This document shows, one piece after another, positions 16,431-24,851 of a stretch of 64,000 nucleotides of DNA. The notes below the pieces were generated by a model. It had not been told where the DNA came from. It saw only the letters and a program-made list of their open reading frames with translations, and ran no database searches. Position numbers and translations under genes: made by a program. Position 1 is the first letter of the stretch, and every line of letters begins with the position of its first letter. The DNA is from Aureivirga sp. CE67 (GTDB lineage Bacteria > Bacteroidota > Bacteroidia > Flavobacteriales > Flavobacteriaceae), in the NCBI RefSeq assembly GCF_015767245.1, contig NZ_JADOTV010000021.1, forward strand, positions 1,604 to 65,603, read 5' to 3'.

Positions 16431-18896
16431 ATGAAAAAAATTACTACGTTACTAATTTTCATTATTTCATTAAAACTATCAGCACAAATTACGGGGCGAG
16501 TGACTGATACGAATAATGAAGGTTTGCCCGTTGTAAATGTTTACACAGAAAATGAACTAACTGGAACCACTACAAACGATGACGGATTGTATATTTTGGA
16601 TATAAAAAAACCAGGAACTTATACTATCGTTTTTCAATATTTAGGTTTTCAGACTTGGAAGAAAAAAGTAGATATCAAAAAATTTCCTTTTGAATTAAAT
16701 GCTGTTTTAAAAGAAGAAAGTATTTCTTTAAACGAGGTTACGATTAATTCTAAAGAAAATCCTGCGATACCGATTATGAAGAGCATGATCAAACATCGTA
16801 AGGAAAACCTTGATAAAATCAGTGAATTTTCTGCAGATTTTTATTCTAAAGGGTTATTAAAAATTAAAGATGCACCGAAAAAATTTCTTGGACAAAAAGT
16901 AGAAACAGGAAATGCTGTTTTAGATTCTACACGTTCGGGAATTATTTATCTTTCAGAAACAATTTCAAAAATTGACCATAAAAGACCTGATAAATTCAAA
17001 GAAACTATCGTAGCATCCAAGACAAGTGGAGATGATAATGGAATTAGTTTTAACCAAGCTTCGGAAGTAGATTTCAATATTTATGAAAACACGATCGATA
17101 TGGGAAAACCAATTATTTCTCCGATTGCTTCTAATGCCATGGCAAATTATCGCTATAAATTAGAAGGAAGTTTTTATGATGATCATGGTTTTATGATTTA
17201 TAAAATTAAAGTAATTCCAAGAAGAGAAAATAATCCTGTTTTTAGCGGATACATTTACGTGGTTGATGAGCAATGGACTGTTTATGGAACAGATTTGAAA
17301 GTTTCTGGAAAACAAATGCAACAACCTGTGATTAAAGAACTTCACATCAAGCAAACTTTTAATTATCAGAATCAAGATGAAATTTGGGTAGTGATTTCAC
17401 AAACCTTAGATTTTGAAGCTGGAATATTTGGTTTTAATTTCAATGGAAGATTCTCTGCGGCTTATAGTAATTATAATTTTAATCCAAATTTTACTAAAAA
17501 AACTTTCGGAAGAGAAATTTTATCTTTTGAAGAAGGAGCTACTAAAAAAGACAGTACTTTCTGGGAAAATCAAAGAAAAGTTCCGTTAACTCTAGAAGAA
17601 ACAAAAGATTATAAAGTTCGAGATAGCATCGTAGCAAGAGAAAAAACTCCAGAATATTTAGACTCTATTGATAGAGCTTATAATAAGTGGGAATGGGGAA
17701 ATCTTTTCTCAGGATATAGTTATAGAAATTCGAAAAAAGACTATAGAATAAGTTTTGACATGCCTTGGACAGAATTCAGATTTAATACAGTACAAGGTTG
17801 GAACTCTAATGTAAATTTAGATTTCTCGAAATATAATGAAGACAAAGGAAGCAGTTTTTATGCTTCTGCTACTGTAGAATATGGTTTTTCTGATGATCGA
17901 GTTCGCCCTTCAGGGTATGTTTATTATCGATTTAATCAGAAAACAAGACCAGCAATTTCTGTACGTGGAGGAAATAGAGTTAAGCAGTTTAATCGATCGG
18001 AACCAATTACTCCTTTCTTAAACACGGTTTCTTCTTTATTTTTCCAAGATAATTACATGAAAGTTTATGAAGAAGACTTTGCTTCTATTCGTTATTCTCA
18101 GAAAATTTTTAATGGCGTTTTATTTTATGCCAATCTAGGATATTATGATCGTAGTCCGCTTTACAATACAACAGATCAAACATTTTTCCCGAAAAGTAAT
18201 CGAGCATATACTTCCAATAATCCTTTTGATGGACAAAGTTTGAATGCTCCTTTTATTGCAAATTCTATCTATAAAACTTCTATTGGTTTTCAATTTCGCT
18301 TCGGAGAGAAATATATGAGTTATCCTAATTTCAAAATATCTATTCCTTCTTCAAAATACCCAACTTTATTAGTTCAGTATGGAAAAGCATTTGGAGCAAG
18401 CAATTCAGATTATAATTATGATAAAATTGTTGGAAATATTCGTCAAAGTTTCAATATCGGAAACAAAGGAAATTTCAGATATAATATAAGTGCAGGAAAG
18501 TTTTTTAACGCAGAAAACATCTCTGCTGTAGATTTTCAATACTTTAATGGAAACGAATTGAATTTCTCAACAGCTAGCAGATATACAAATGTTTTTAACT
18601 TATTGCCATATTATAAGATTTATTCAAAATCAGAATATTCGACAATGCATGCGGAACATAATTTTAATTCTTTTATCATGGGTAAAATTCCTTTGTTGAA
18701 TAAATTAAATTATAATCTAGTTATTGGTGGACATGCACTTTTCACAAAAGAAAATAAACCTTATACCGAATTTACTGTAGGATTGGATAATGTAGGATTT
18801 GGAAAGTTTCGACTTTTTAGAGTTGATTATATAAAATCTTACTTTGGAAATGAACAAAAAGATGGTTTTGTCATAGGCGCAAAAATCGGATTTTAA
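16431..18896 (+). CDS. CarboxypepD_reg-like/DUF5686 outer-membrane protein, paralogue 2
   Basis: An 821-residue paralogue of the preceding gene, with the same order: signal peptide (ending LKLSAQ), CarboxypepD_reg-like domain (ITGRVTDTNNEGLPVVNVYT), DUF5686 (SKENPAIPIMKSMIKHR) and C-terminal barrel ending VIGAKIGF. Blocks such as KPIISPIASNA and GKFFNAENIS are shared almost unchanged. The pair most likely arose by tandem duplication and may be expressed together. An outer-membrane location is inferred; no substrate is known. Confidence 0.88.
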   Translation: MKKITTLLIFIISLKLSAQITGRVTDTNNEGLPVVNVYTENELTGTTTNDDGLYILDIKKPGTYTIVFQYLGFQTWKKKVDIKKFPFELNAVLKEESISLNEVTINSKENPAIPIMKSMIKHRKENLDKISEFSADFYSKGLLKIKDAPKKFLGQKVETGNAVLDSTRSGIIYLSETISKIDHKRPDKFKETIVASKTSGDDNGISFNQASEVDFNIYENTIDMGKPIISPIASNAMANYRYKLEGSFYDDHGFMIYKIKVIPRRENNPVFSGYIYVVDEQWTVYGTDLKVSGKQMQQPVIKELHIKQTFNYQNQDEIWVVISQTLDFEAGIFGFNFNGRFSAAYSNYNFNPNFTKKTFGREILSFEEGATKKDSTFWENQRKVPLTLEETKDYKVRDSIVAREKTPEYLDSIDRAYNKWEWGNLFSGYSYRNSKKDYRISFDMPWTEFRFNTVQGWNSNVNLDFSKYNEDKGSSFYASATVEYGFSDDRVRPSGYVYYRFNQKTRPAISVRGGNRVKQFNRSEPITPFLNTVSSLFFQDNYMKVYEEDFASIRYSQKIFNGVLFYANLGYYDRSPLYNTTDQTFFPKSNRAYTSNNPFDGQSLNAPFIANSIYKTSIGFQFRFGEKYMSYPNFKISIPSSKYPTLLVQYGKAFGASNSDYNYDKIVGNIRQSFNIGNKGNFRYNISAGKFFNAENISAVDFQYFNGNELNFSTASRYTNVFNLLPYYKIYSKSEYSTMHAEHNFNSFIMGKIPLLNKLNYNLVIGGHALFTKENKPYTEFTVGLDNVGFGKFRLFRVDYIKSYFGNEQKDGFVIGAKIGF

Positions 18897-18904
18897 AACA
18901 TAAA

Positions 18905-18936
18905 AAAAGCCAAATTGAAAACTCAATTTGGCTTTT
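18905..18936. terminator. Bidirectional terminator
   Basis: AAAAGCCAAATTGA pairs perfectly with TCAATTTGGCTTTT around a four-base loop, with A and T tracts on the two sides. It serves both converging genes, DUF5686 paralogue 2 and the amine oxidase. Confidence 0.92.
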
Positions 18937-18953
18937 ATATTTTAAAGTAGTTT

Positions 18954-20327
18954 TTATTCAAAATCTGCCATCACTCTATTTGCTTCACGAACTCCAGATT
19001 CTAAAGCTCCTGAAACAGTTCCTTTATTTCCGTTTAAATTTGTCGCCTCTCCTGCGAAATATACTTTTTTCGCAATCGGAGCAGCTAATGTTTCTCTTAA
19101 GTTTCCTGTATTTGCTTTTTCATAAGAAAATGCTCCTTGAACAAACTCTTCTTTCCCCCAATCTTGCATTACATATTGCCCTGAGTAAGTTTGTGTTGCC
19201 TTTCCATCATACATAGCATCTAATTCAGCTAAAAGTCTTTGTACCATATGATCTTCGTCTAAAGCACTCAATTCTGCTGCATTTTTCCCTGTTACTTGTA
19301 CTCCAATTACAGCATCATCCGTATCTTTTCCGTGTGTTGCATCATAATACATAGAACCATCTCTACCTCCAACAATCATATTATCTTCAAAAAAGTTTTC
19401 ATTGAATTTTATAAAAACTTTGATACATTCTTCCATTCCAATGTTGTTGATTGCTGCTTTTTTCCCATCTCCCATTGGTGGTACAAACTGAATGTATTCA
19501 TTTTGAAGAACTTTAATTGGTACAGTAACAATTACTTTATCTACATCATAAATATTTTGACCAGCCGTTACATACACTTTATCTCCAGTATAATCAATTT
19601 TTGAAACAGGAGCATTTAGTTTAATATTCTCTTCTAAATATGGTGCTAAATGATCGTTTACCAAATCATACATTGTTTTATCTCGTAATCTAAACTTTTG
19701 ATCATTTGTTGTAGATTTCAAACTTTCTTGTAATTCGGCAGGGACACTTACATGTTCAGCAGAACCTCCATACATATTAGCCAAAGCTTCGATTAATTCA
19801 TCATAAGAAGAATCCATTCCTTCTTGATCTGCCCAGTCCTCAAAAGATTGATTTGTTTGACCATGTCCATTGTAAATATAGTTTATAATTTCCTTCAAAT
19901 CTCTAGGAGCTAAAGTTTCATCTCCTTTATACATTTGGTTATTATACCAATATTCTGGCTGCATGGTATCTTCATTCAAATTTTGACCATAATTTGTAGC
20001 TAATTGAAATGCATCTGAAGTATTTCCGTAAATAGTTTCAGCTCCCATATCTAAATCCATATCGGCCAAAGTTGTGTTTTTTCGCAATCTTCCCCCAATC
20101 TTATCCGATGCTTCCATGATAGATACATCATATCCTTCATCTTTCAGCATTTTTCCAGCTTGTAAACCTGAAGCTCCTGCCCCAACAATTAATACTTTTC
20201 CTTTTGTTGGTGGTGCTGTAATATATGGTTGAGAATCATCTTCAGAGTCATTACAGGAAAATAAAGTAAACGCAAATACAAGTAAAAGAATAAGTTTACT
20301 GGGTTGAGTTATTTTTGGTGTTCTCAT
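18954..20327 (-). CDS. FAD-dependent amine oxidase, lipoprotein
   Basis: A 457-residue flavin amine oxidase of the monoamine/polyamine oxidase type. A lipobox (LFSC, C25) precedes the mature part. The FAD-binding motif is VLIVGAGASGLQAGKML followed by an acidic strand end (IMEAS) and the GGR motif DKIGGRL. The C-terminal FAD motif YFAGEATNLNGNKGTVSGA is intact. It should oxidise an amine outside the cytoplasm to an aldehyde, with H2O2 as product. The substrate is unknown and no obvious pathway partner is adjacent. Confidence 0.9.
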   Translation of the reverse strand: MRTPKITQPSKLILLLVFAFTLFSCNDSEDDSQPYITAPPTKGKVLIVGAGASGLQAGKMLKDEGYDVSIMEASDKIGGRLRKNTTLADMDLDMGAETIYGNTSDAFQLATNYGQNLNEDTMQPEYWYNNQMYKGDETLAPRDLKEIINYIYNGHGQTNQSFEDWADQEGMDSSYDELIEALANMYGGSAEHVSVPAELQESLKSTTNDQKFRLRDKTMYDLVNDHLAPYLEENIKLNAPVSKIDYTGDKVYVTAGQNIYDVDKVIVTVPIKVLQNEYIQFVPPMGDGKKAAINNIGMEECIKVFIKFNENFFEDNMIVGGRDGSMYYDATHGKDTDDAVIGVQVTGKNAAELSALDEDHMVQRLLAELDAMYDGKATQTYSGQYVMQDWGKEEFVQGAFSYEKANTGNLRETLAAPIAKKVYFAGEATNLNGNKGTVSGALESGVREANRVMADFE

Positions 20328-20601
20328 AAATAAAGTTTTTATGGATTTATATTCATTTTTATAAGTAATTCTTTCGTCATCTTTCTTTCTTCTTAAAACT
20401 TATAATCACAAAAACTATTTATGATTATCATTTAATAAAATTTACGAGTATGAAATTACTAAATATCACATTATTAAATACTTAAATAGATTTTAATTTT
20501 TCTTTAAAGGCTGTTAAAGATTTCTGAATACAAATGATATTTATCTTTTATTCTTCTCATTTTAAGTCTTAACTTTAGAATCAATCTAAAAAAGGAAAAA
20601 T
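20328..20601. other. Divergent intergenic region
   Basis: About 270 bp between the divergent amine oxidase and CopD-like genes. It is AT-rich and has no ORF. An AACTTTAG-like box near 20570-20580 precedes the plus-strand gene but matches TANNTTTG imperfectly. Confidence 0.4.
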
Positions 20602-21078
20602 ATGCACGATTTAACTTTAGCAAGAATTATTCATATCATCGCTGTTGTAGTTTGGATTGGTGGAGTTTACATGGTAACAACTGTGATAATTCCAGCCATT
20701 AAAAGAATGAAAACGAAAGAAAATAAGATTGATACTTTTGAGAGAGTTGAAGGAAGGTTTTCAAATCATGCGAAAGTTGCTACACTTCTTACTGCAATTA
20801 CAGGTTTTTATTTGGTTCATAAACTAAATGCTTGGGATCGATTTGAAAGTATTCGTTTTTGGTGGATGCATGCAATGGTTTTTATCTGGTTAATTTTTTC
20901 TATTGTTTTATTCTTTCTAGAACCTTTCCTTCTACATAAATTGTTTAAAAAGTTTGCGGAAGAAAATCCAGAAAAAACGTTCAATATCATGCATAGAGCA
21001 CATTGGGTTTTGTTGATTTTGAGTTTCATTACCATAATTGGAGCCGTTGCAGGAAGTCATGGTTGGTATTTTTTCTAA
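20602..21078 (+). CDS. CopD-like four-helix membrane protein
   Basis: A 158-residue protein with four hydrophobic helices. The start LARIIHIIAVVVWIGGVYM and the end WVLLILSFITIIGAVAGSHGW have the histidine pattern of the CopD/DUF2269-like haem or copper-related membrane proteins. Histidines at helix ends may bind haem. It is monocistronic, bounded by a converging gene. A function in copper uptake is only a family-level possibility. Confidence 0.7.
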   Translation: MHDLTLARIIHIIAVVVWIGGVYMVTTVIIPAIKRMKTKENKIDTFERVEGRFSNHAKVATLLTAITGFYLVHKLNAWDRFESIRFWWMHAMVFIWLIFSIVLFFLEPFLLHKLFKKFAEENPEKTFNIMHRAHWVLLILSFITIIGAVAGSHGWYFF

Positions 21079-21080
21079 AA

Positions 21081-21112
21081 AAAGCCTTACAATCAGATAA
21101 CTGTAAGGCCAA
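21081..21112 (-). terminator. Terminator between converging genes
   Basis: GCCTTACA (21084-21091) pairs with TGTAAGGC (21102-21109). Read on the minus strand the stem is followed by seven T, so it mainly ends the NAD(P)-binding gene at 21119. Confidence 0.85.
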
Positions 21113-21118
21113 ACCAAA

Positions 21119-21715
21119 TTATTTATTGAAATATAAAAACCCAGCTTTGGTTCCTTTTCCTGAAAGCGCCAAAGAAATATTTAGATGTGCTAATGATTCT
21201 AAATATCGAGCATTTTTTAAACCTTGAAGAACAACACCAGAAAATCCTGATTTGTCTGCAATTTCTTTAATTATATTCGCAGCTTCTTCAGAATCTGAAG
21301 CGATAAAAGTTGTCAACTTTTCACCATTATAATTCATATCTTCTTCATTCATCATATCAGCGAAAACAGTGTTGAATGCTTTTACAAACTTTGATTCTGG
21401 AATCAATTTCGAAGCGTGTTCTGCTGCACTTTCTTCACCTAAGAAAATTGGCGACCAATCTTCAAGATTAATTGCATTCGTGACATCTACAATTATTTTT
21501 CCTTTTAATTGTTCTTTATTTTTTGTCAAAATATCATTTACTGCTGCATATGGAGTTGTGATAAAAATTACTTCGCCAAATGCACAAGCTTCTTCAATAG
21601 ATACTTGATTTCCTTCTGGATTTGGTTTACTTAATTTTACATTATATCCTGCTTTTGTAAATAATCCTCCTAAATTTTGAGCTACATTTCCAGCTCCTAA
21701 AAAACTAATTTTCAT
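21119..21715 (-). CDS. NADPH-dependent F420 reductase-like NAD(P)-binding protein
   Basis: About 198 residues from the ATG at 21715 (MKISFLGAGNVAQNLGGLF), which begins exactly at the Rossmann strand; the ATG at 21742 adds nine unrelated residues. The family (NADPH-dependent F420 reductase/NAD-binding domain 2) is shown by GAGNVAQ, FITTPYAA, IIVDVTNAIN and FVKAFNTV. Flavobacteria generally lack F420, so the substrate is probably different. A HxlR-type regulator is divergently transcribed 84 bp away and probably controls this gene. Confidence 0.82.
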   Translation of the reverse strand: MKISFLGAGNVAQNLGGLFTKAGYNVKLSKPNPEGNQVSIEEACAFGEVIFITTPYAAVNDILTKNKEQLKGKIIVDVTNAINLEDWSPIFLGEESAAEHASKLIPESKFVKAFNTVFADMMNEEDMNYNGEKLTTFIASDSEEAANIIKEIADKSGFSGVVLQGLKNARYLESLAHLNISLALSGKGTKAGFLYFNK

Positions 21716-21773
21716 AATATTAAATTTTAAATTCTGATACAAAATTCTATCTTTGCTAATAAATAACCAAACA

Positions 21774-21786
21774 GTTAGTAACTAAC
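21774..21786. promoter_or_regulatory. Palindromic candidate operator GTTAGT-A-ACTAAC
   Basis: A perfect 13-bp palindrome in the 84-bp divergent spacer between the reductase and the HxlR regulator, ending 13 bp before the regulator start. HxlR proteins often autoregulate and control a divergent oxidoreductase, so this is a likely binding site. Confidence 0.55.
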
Positions 21787-21799
21787 AAAAAGGTAAGTA

Positions 21800-22156
21800 A
21801 TGAGAAAATTATCATCTGTTAACTTTAAAAATGAGAAGTTTTTAGAGTATGATTGTCCGTTTATGACAACTTTACATTTTATAGGAAAAAGATGGAAACC
21901 TGCAGTTTTGTGGAAAATAAATGATGGTGTAAATCGATTTAATGAATTGAAAAAAACGCTTCCATACATCAGTGATAAAATGTTAGCTAATACCATCAAT
22001 GAATTAGTAGAAGATTTGATTATTGAGAAAAAGATTTATGATGAAAGCCCTGTTAGAATCGAATATTATATGACAGATTTTGGAAAAAGTCTTATTTCTG
22101 TTTTAGAAGCCATGAATGCTTGGGGAGAAAATACTTTGGAGGAAATTAAAAAATAA
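21800..22156 (+). CDS. HxlR family transcriptional regulator
   Basis: A 118-residue winged-helix regulator. Family features are the N-terminal cysteine in EYDCPFMTTLHFIGKRWKPAVLW, the recognition region RFNELKKTLPYISDKMLANTI, and the wing RIEYYMTDFGKSL. The single N-terminal Cys is the position used for redox or electrophile sensing in some family members; sensing here is inference. It probably regulates the divergent NAD(P)-binding protein gene. Confidence 0.92.
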   Translation: MRKLSSVNFKNEKFLEYDCPFMTTLHFIGKRWKPAVLWKINDGVNRFNELKKTLPYISDKMLANTINELVEDLIIEKKIYDESPVRIEYYMTDFGKSLISVLEAMNAWGENTLEEIKK

Positions 22157-22278
22157 AACTCCAGAATACGCTTAAATGTCTTTTTTGTCGCATTTTATGA
22201 GTTTATATTGATATTTAAGACATTAAAACTTAATATATATTTGATTTCTGACAAAACCCTAATTACATATTCGAATTA

Positions 22279-23121
22279 ATGAAAAAAATTTCTTTACTAT
22301 TTCTAACTATTTTCATTCTTTTCTCTTGTAAAAATGAAAAGAAAACCGAAAAAACTCACACTGAAAAACCCACAGAACTTATAGTAATCGGAACACTGCA
22401 TAAACCTGTTCCGAATTTTAATGGAGATACTTTATACCAGATTTTAGAAAAATTACAACCAGATTTCATTCTTCACGAAATTGATTCTGCTGCCTTCACT
22501 TCTGATTTTAAGTTTAAAAATAATTATGGAGAAAATGAAGGAACTGCTTCTAGAATGTATATTAAAAAACATCCTGAAACACAGCTTAGACCTTTTGAAT
22601 TCGAAGGAAGAAATGAATACAGAAGAGAAAAAGGAATGCGTCCTACAGATAAATATACACTTCGTCTGGTAGATAGTTTGAATAAGGCTAATTTATTAAC
22701 TGAAGAAGAATCTGAAATTGCTACAACATATAAAAATGCAATAGAACCTTTAAAAGTGGAAGCTGCAAAATCTCCAGAGCATTTCAACAATCCAAAGACA
22801 GATAGTCTTTGTGAAAGAAGACAATTTTACCAATATCAAATGATTCCGAAAATCACGAATGTTCGAGAGGAATTTGCGAATCGTTTTCTTACAAAACCAA
22901 ATGGAGAAAAAATCAGTTATCGAGATGGATATCAATTATGGGCTAATTTTTGGGATACAAGAAACCAAACTATGGCTAAAAACATCATGAAAATCACAGA
23001 ACAAAATAAAGGAAAGAAAATTGTGGTTTTAACTGGTTTTATGCATCGTTATTATTTAAGAAAAGAATTGAAAAAACATATTCAAGGAAAAGATATTATT
23101 CTGAAAGAATTTTATGAATAA
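22279..23121 (+). CDS. TraB/ChaN-like lipoprotein
   Basis: A 280-residue lipoprotein (lipobox at C17, FILFSC). The mature part begins with ELIVIGTLHKPVPNFNGDTL and ends with KKIVVLTGFMHRYYLRKEL, the GxLH..GxxHxxxL framing typical of the TraB/PrgY-GumN-ChaN-EreA (Tiki-like) superfamily, with a central RNQTMAKNI segment. Members include putative metalloproteases and haem-binding proteins; which applies here cannot be said. It appears to be transcribed alone. Confidence 0.7.
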   Translation: MKKISLLFLTIFILFSCKNEKKTEKTHTEKPTELIVIGTLHKPVPNFNGDTLYQILEKLQPDFILHEIDSAAFTSDFKFKNNYGENEGTASRMYIKKHPETQLRPFEFEGRNEYRREKGMRPTDKYTLRLVDSLNKANLLTEEESEIATTYKNAIEPLKVEAAKSPEHFNNPKTDSLCERRQFYQYQMIPKITNVREEFANRFLTKPNGEKISYRDGYQLWANFWDTRNQTMAKNIMKITEQNKGKKIVVLTGFMHRYYLRKELKKHIQGKDIILKEFYE

Positions 23122-23170
23122 CACTCAGAAACTTCCCTCTAACCACTCTGAAAAGAGAAATTTTACCAAA

Positions 23171-23197
23171 AAAATCCAACTGTAATAGTTGGATTTT
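23171..23197. terminator. Bidirectional terminator
   Basis: AAAATCCAACT (23171-23181) pairs perfectly with AGTTGGATTTT (23187-23197) between converging genes, with an A-tract on one side and T-tracts on the other. Confidence 0.88.
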
Positions 23198-23201
23198 TCA
23201 T

Positions 23202-23828
23202 TTATTTTTTTGTCAAAGCAATTTTAAGTCCCATGAGAATATAAATTGCTCCAGATATTTTATTTAATCGATTATGAAATTTTTCATTTCCTTTTACTTT
23301 CTCTGAAAATGTTGCTGCGAAAAAGCTCATAACAGAAAACCATAAAATTCCAATTAAAGCATAAGTTACTCCAAGTACGATAAATGGTACTGGATTTTCG
23401 ATTTGCTCTTTTTGGATAAATTGTGGAAAAAATGACAAGAAAAATAAAGCAACTTTCGGGTTTAATGTATTTGTAACCAAACCAGAGAAAAAATGCTTTT
23501 TATTACTTTGTTCTTTTACTTCCATATTGAAATCTGGTTGTTTTTTTGAAATAATACTTGAAATTCCAAGATAAATCAAATAAGCAGCTCCCAAATATTT
23601 TACAACCATAAAAGCCATTGCTGATTTTGCAACCAACATTGACAATCCTAAAGCTGCAAACAAAGTATGAACGATCACTCCTCCATTAATTCCTAATGTG
23701 GAGTAAATTCCTGCTTTCTTTCCTTGACTTACAGATTTGTTCAACACAAAAACAGAATCAATTCCTGGTGTCATGATAAAAAGTAATGCAGTAATTACAA
23801 AAACATAAAAATTTTCTACTCCAAACAT
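23202..23828 (-). CDS. LysE family translocator
   Basis: A 208-residue inner-membrane protein with six hydrophobic segments. The LysE/RhtB pattern is clear: FIMTPGIDSVFVLNKSVSQGKKAGIYSTLG, YLGAAYLIYLGI and GLVTNTLNPKVALFFLSFFPQFI. These proteins export amino acids or derivatives. The substrate cannot be told from sequence. It is transcribed alone, divergent from the Rrf2 regulator. Confidence 0.92.
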   Translation of the reverse strand: MFGVENFYVFVITALLFIMTPGIDSVFVLNKSVSQGKKAGIYSTLGINGGVIVHTLFAALGLSMLVAKSAMAFMVVKYLGAAYLIYLGISSIISKKQPDFNMEVKEQSNKKHFFSGLVTNTLNPKVALFFLSFFPQFIQKEQIENPVPFIVLGVTYALIGILWFSVMSFFAATFSEKVKGNEKFHNRLNKISGAIYILMGLKIALTKK

Positions 23829-23938
23829 CTCTAAAAATTTTAAAATGAGTGCAAATGTATTTCATTTTAATCATTTAGCTCTTAAATCAAACTTAAAAAT
23901 CAATTAATTTTATTTTTTATAACCGTTCAATAAATATT

Positions 23939-23946
23939 TATATTTG
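23939..23946 (+). promoter_or_regulatory. TATATTTG -7 box before the Rrf2 gene
   Basis: TATATTTG fits TANNTTTG and lies only 4 bp before the ATG at 23951, which would give an almost leaderless mRNA. An AACCGTT segment upstream (about 23921) could be part of an autoregulatory site. Confidence 0.5.
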
Positions 23947-23950
23947 CAAA

Positions 23951-24358
23951 ATGTTATCTAAAAAGACAAAATACGGACTAAAAGCTTTGGCATTTATGGC
24001 AAAACAGGAAGAGAAAAATCCTGTTCAGATTGCTACTATTGCCAAAACGGAAAACATTTCTCATAAATTCTTAGAAAGTATTTTACTTACACTAAGGAAA
24101 TCAGGTTTTTTAGGTTCTAAAAAAGGAAAAGGTGGTGGATATTATCTTTTAAAAGAACCAAGCGAAATCAAAATGGTAGATGTTATTCGTGTTTTGGAAG
24201 GGCCAATTGCAATGATTCCTTGCGTAAGTTTGAATTTCTACGAAAAATGTGATGATTGTCCTGATGAACATAAATGCAGCGTTCACAAACTAATGATTCA
24301 AGTTCGTGATAATACTTTGAAAGTTTTAGAAAATAATACTTTGGCGGATTTGACTTAG
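23951..24358 (+). CDS. Rrf2 family transcriptional regulator with four cysteines
   Basis: A 135-residue Rrf2 winged-helix regulator. The HTH region is ENISHKFLESILLTLRKSGFL and the wing is GSKKGKGGGYYL. Four cysteines follow: C91, C100, C103 and C109 in PCVSLNFYEKCDDCPDEHKC, which could bind an Fe-S cluster or sense thiols. It is probably the regulator of the sulfate assimilation operon 3.2 kb downstream, since Rrf2 regulators often sit beside cys genes; here three minus-strand genes lie between. Confidence 0.9.
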   Translation: MLSKKTKYGLKALAFMAKQEEKNPVQIATIAKTENISHKFLESILLTLRKSGFLGSKKGKGGGYYLLKEPSEIKMVDVIRVLEGPIAMIPCVSLNFYEKCDDCPDEHKCSVHKLMIQVRDNTLKVLENNTLADLT

Positions 24359-24383
24359 GTTTATCTATTTTTTTACATCAAAT

Positions 24384-24848
24384 TTAATCTATAAACTCAA
24401 ATATAATACTTAATACACCTCCTAATGTTTCAGTAGAATTCGCAGCAAAATCAATATTTTCTTTTAAAGAAATATTCATGTCTTCTTTTTCTTTAATCAA
24501 AATATACCAATCTACATTTAATTGAAACTTTTGTATCAATATTTCTTCAATTTTAGAATCAAAATCCTGTAGTAATAATTTAATATCTCTGATTTTTTGT
24601 TTGATTTGTTCTTTTTCTTCTTTCTTATAATTTTCAAAATCATTTCCTTGAATGACAGATTCTTTTTTCTCTAAATAAATTTTGGAAATCTCTTTAAAAC
24701 TATCTATTAATTTAAATAACTCTTTTGTTCGATCTGTATTCAATATCTGCTTTTCTTCCTCTGTAGCATTTTCGTTTTTTCTATCTCCGTTATTCTTAAA
24801 ATATAAGTCAATAGTAAAAATATCTAATTCAATTTCTTGTTTAATCAT
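24384..24848 (-). CDS. Hypothetical coiled-coil protein (island gene 3)
   Basis: A 154-residue acidic/lysine-rich protein, mostly helical, with a likely coiled coil across residues 35-100 (KKEEKEQIKQKIRDIKLLLQ). The end, GGVLSIIFEFID, is hydrophobic. Layout and ending resemble the protein at 26488-26907, so the two may be distant paralogues flanking the membrane protein. No domain is recognised. It lies 3 bp from the stop-start boundary of the preceding gene, an operon arrangement. Confidence 0.65.
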   Translation of the reverse strand: MIKQEIELDIFTIDLYFKNNGDRKNENATEEEKQILNTDRTKELFKLIDSFKEISKIYLEKKESVIQGNDFENYKKEEKEQIKQKIRDIKLLLQDFDSKIEEILIQKFQLNVDWYILIKEKEDMNISLKENIDFAANSTETLGGVLSIIFEFID

Positions 24849-24851
24849 ATT

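Noticed and set aside
18980-19604. Plus-strand frames opposite the amine oxidase
   Set aside because: They are antisense to a well-supported gene and have no recognisable domain.
20602-21227. Other-frame ORFs over the CopD-like gene and its terminator
   Set aside because: Shadows of the real gene in other frames; the protein at 20602-21078 has clear membrane helices and family residues.
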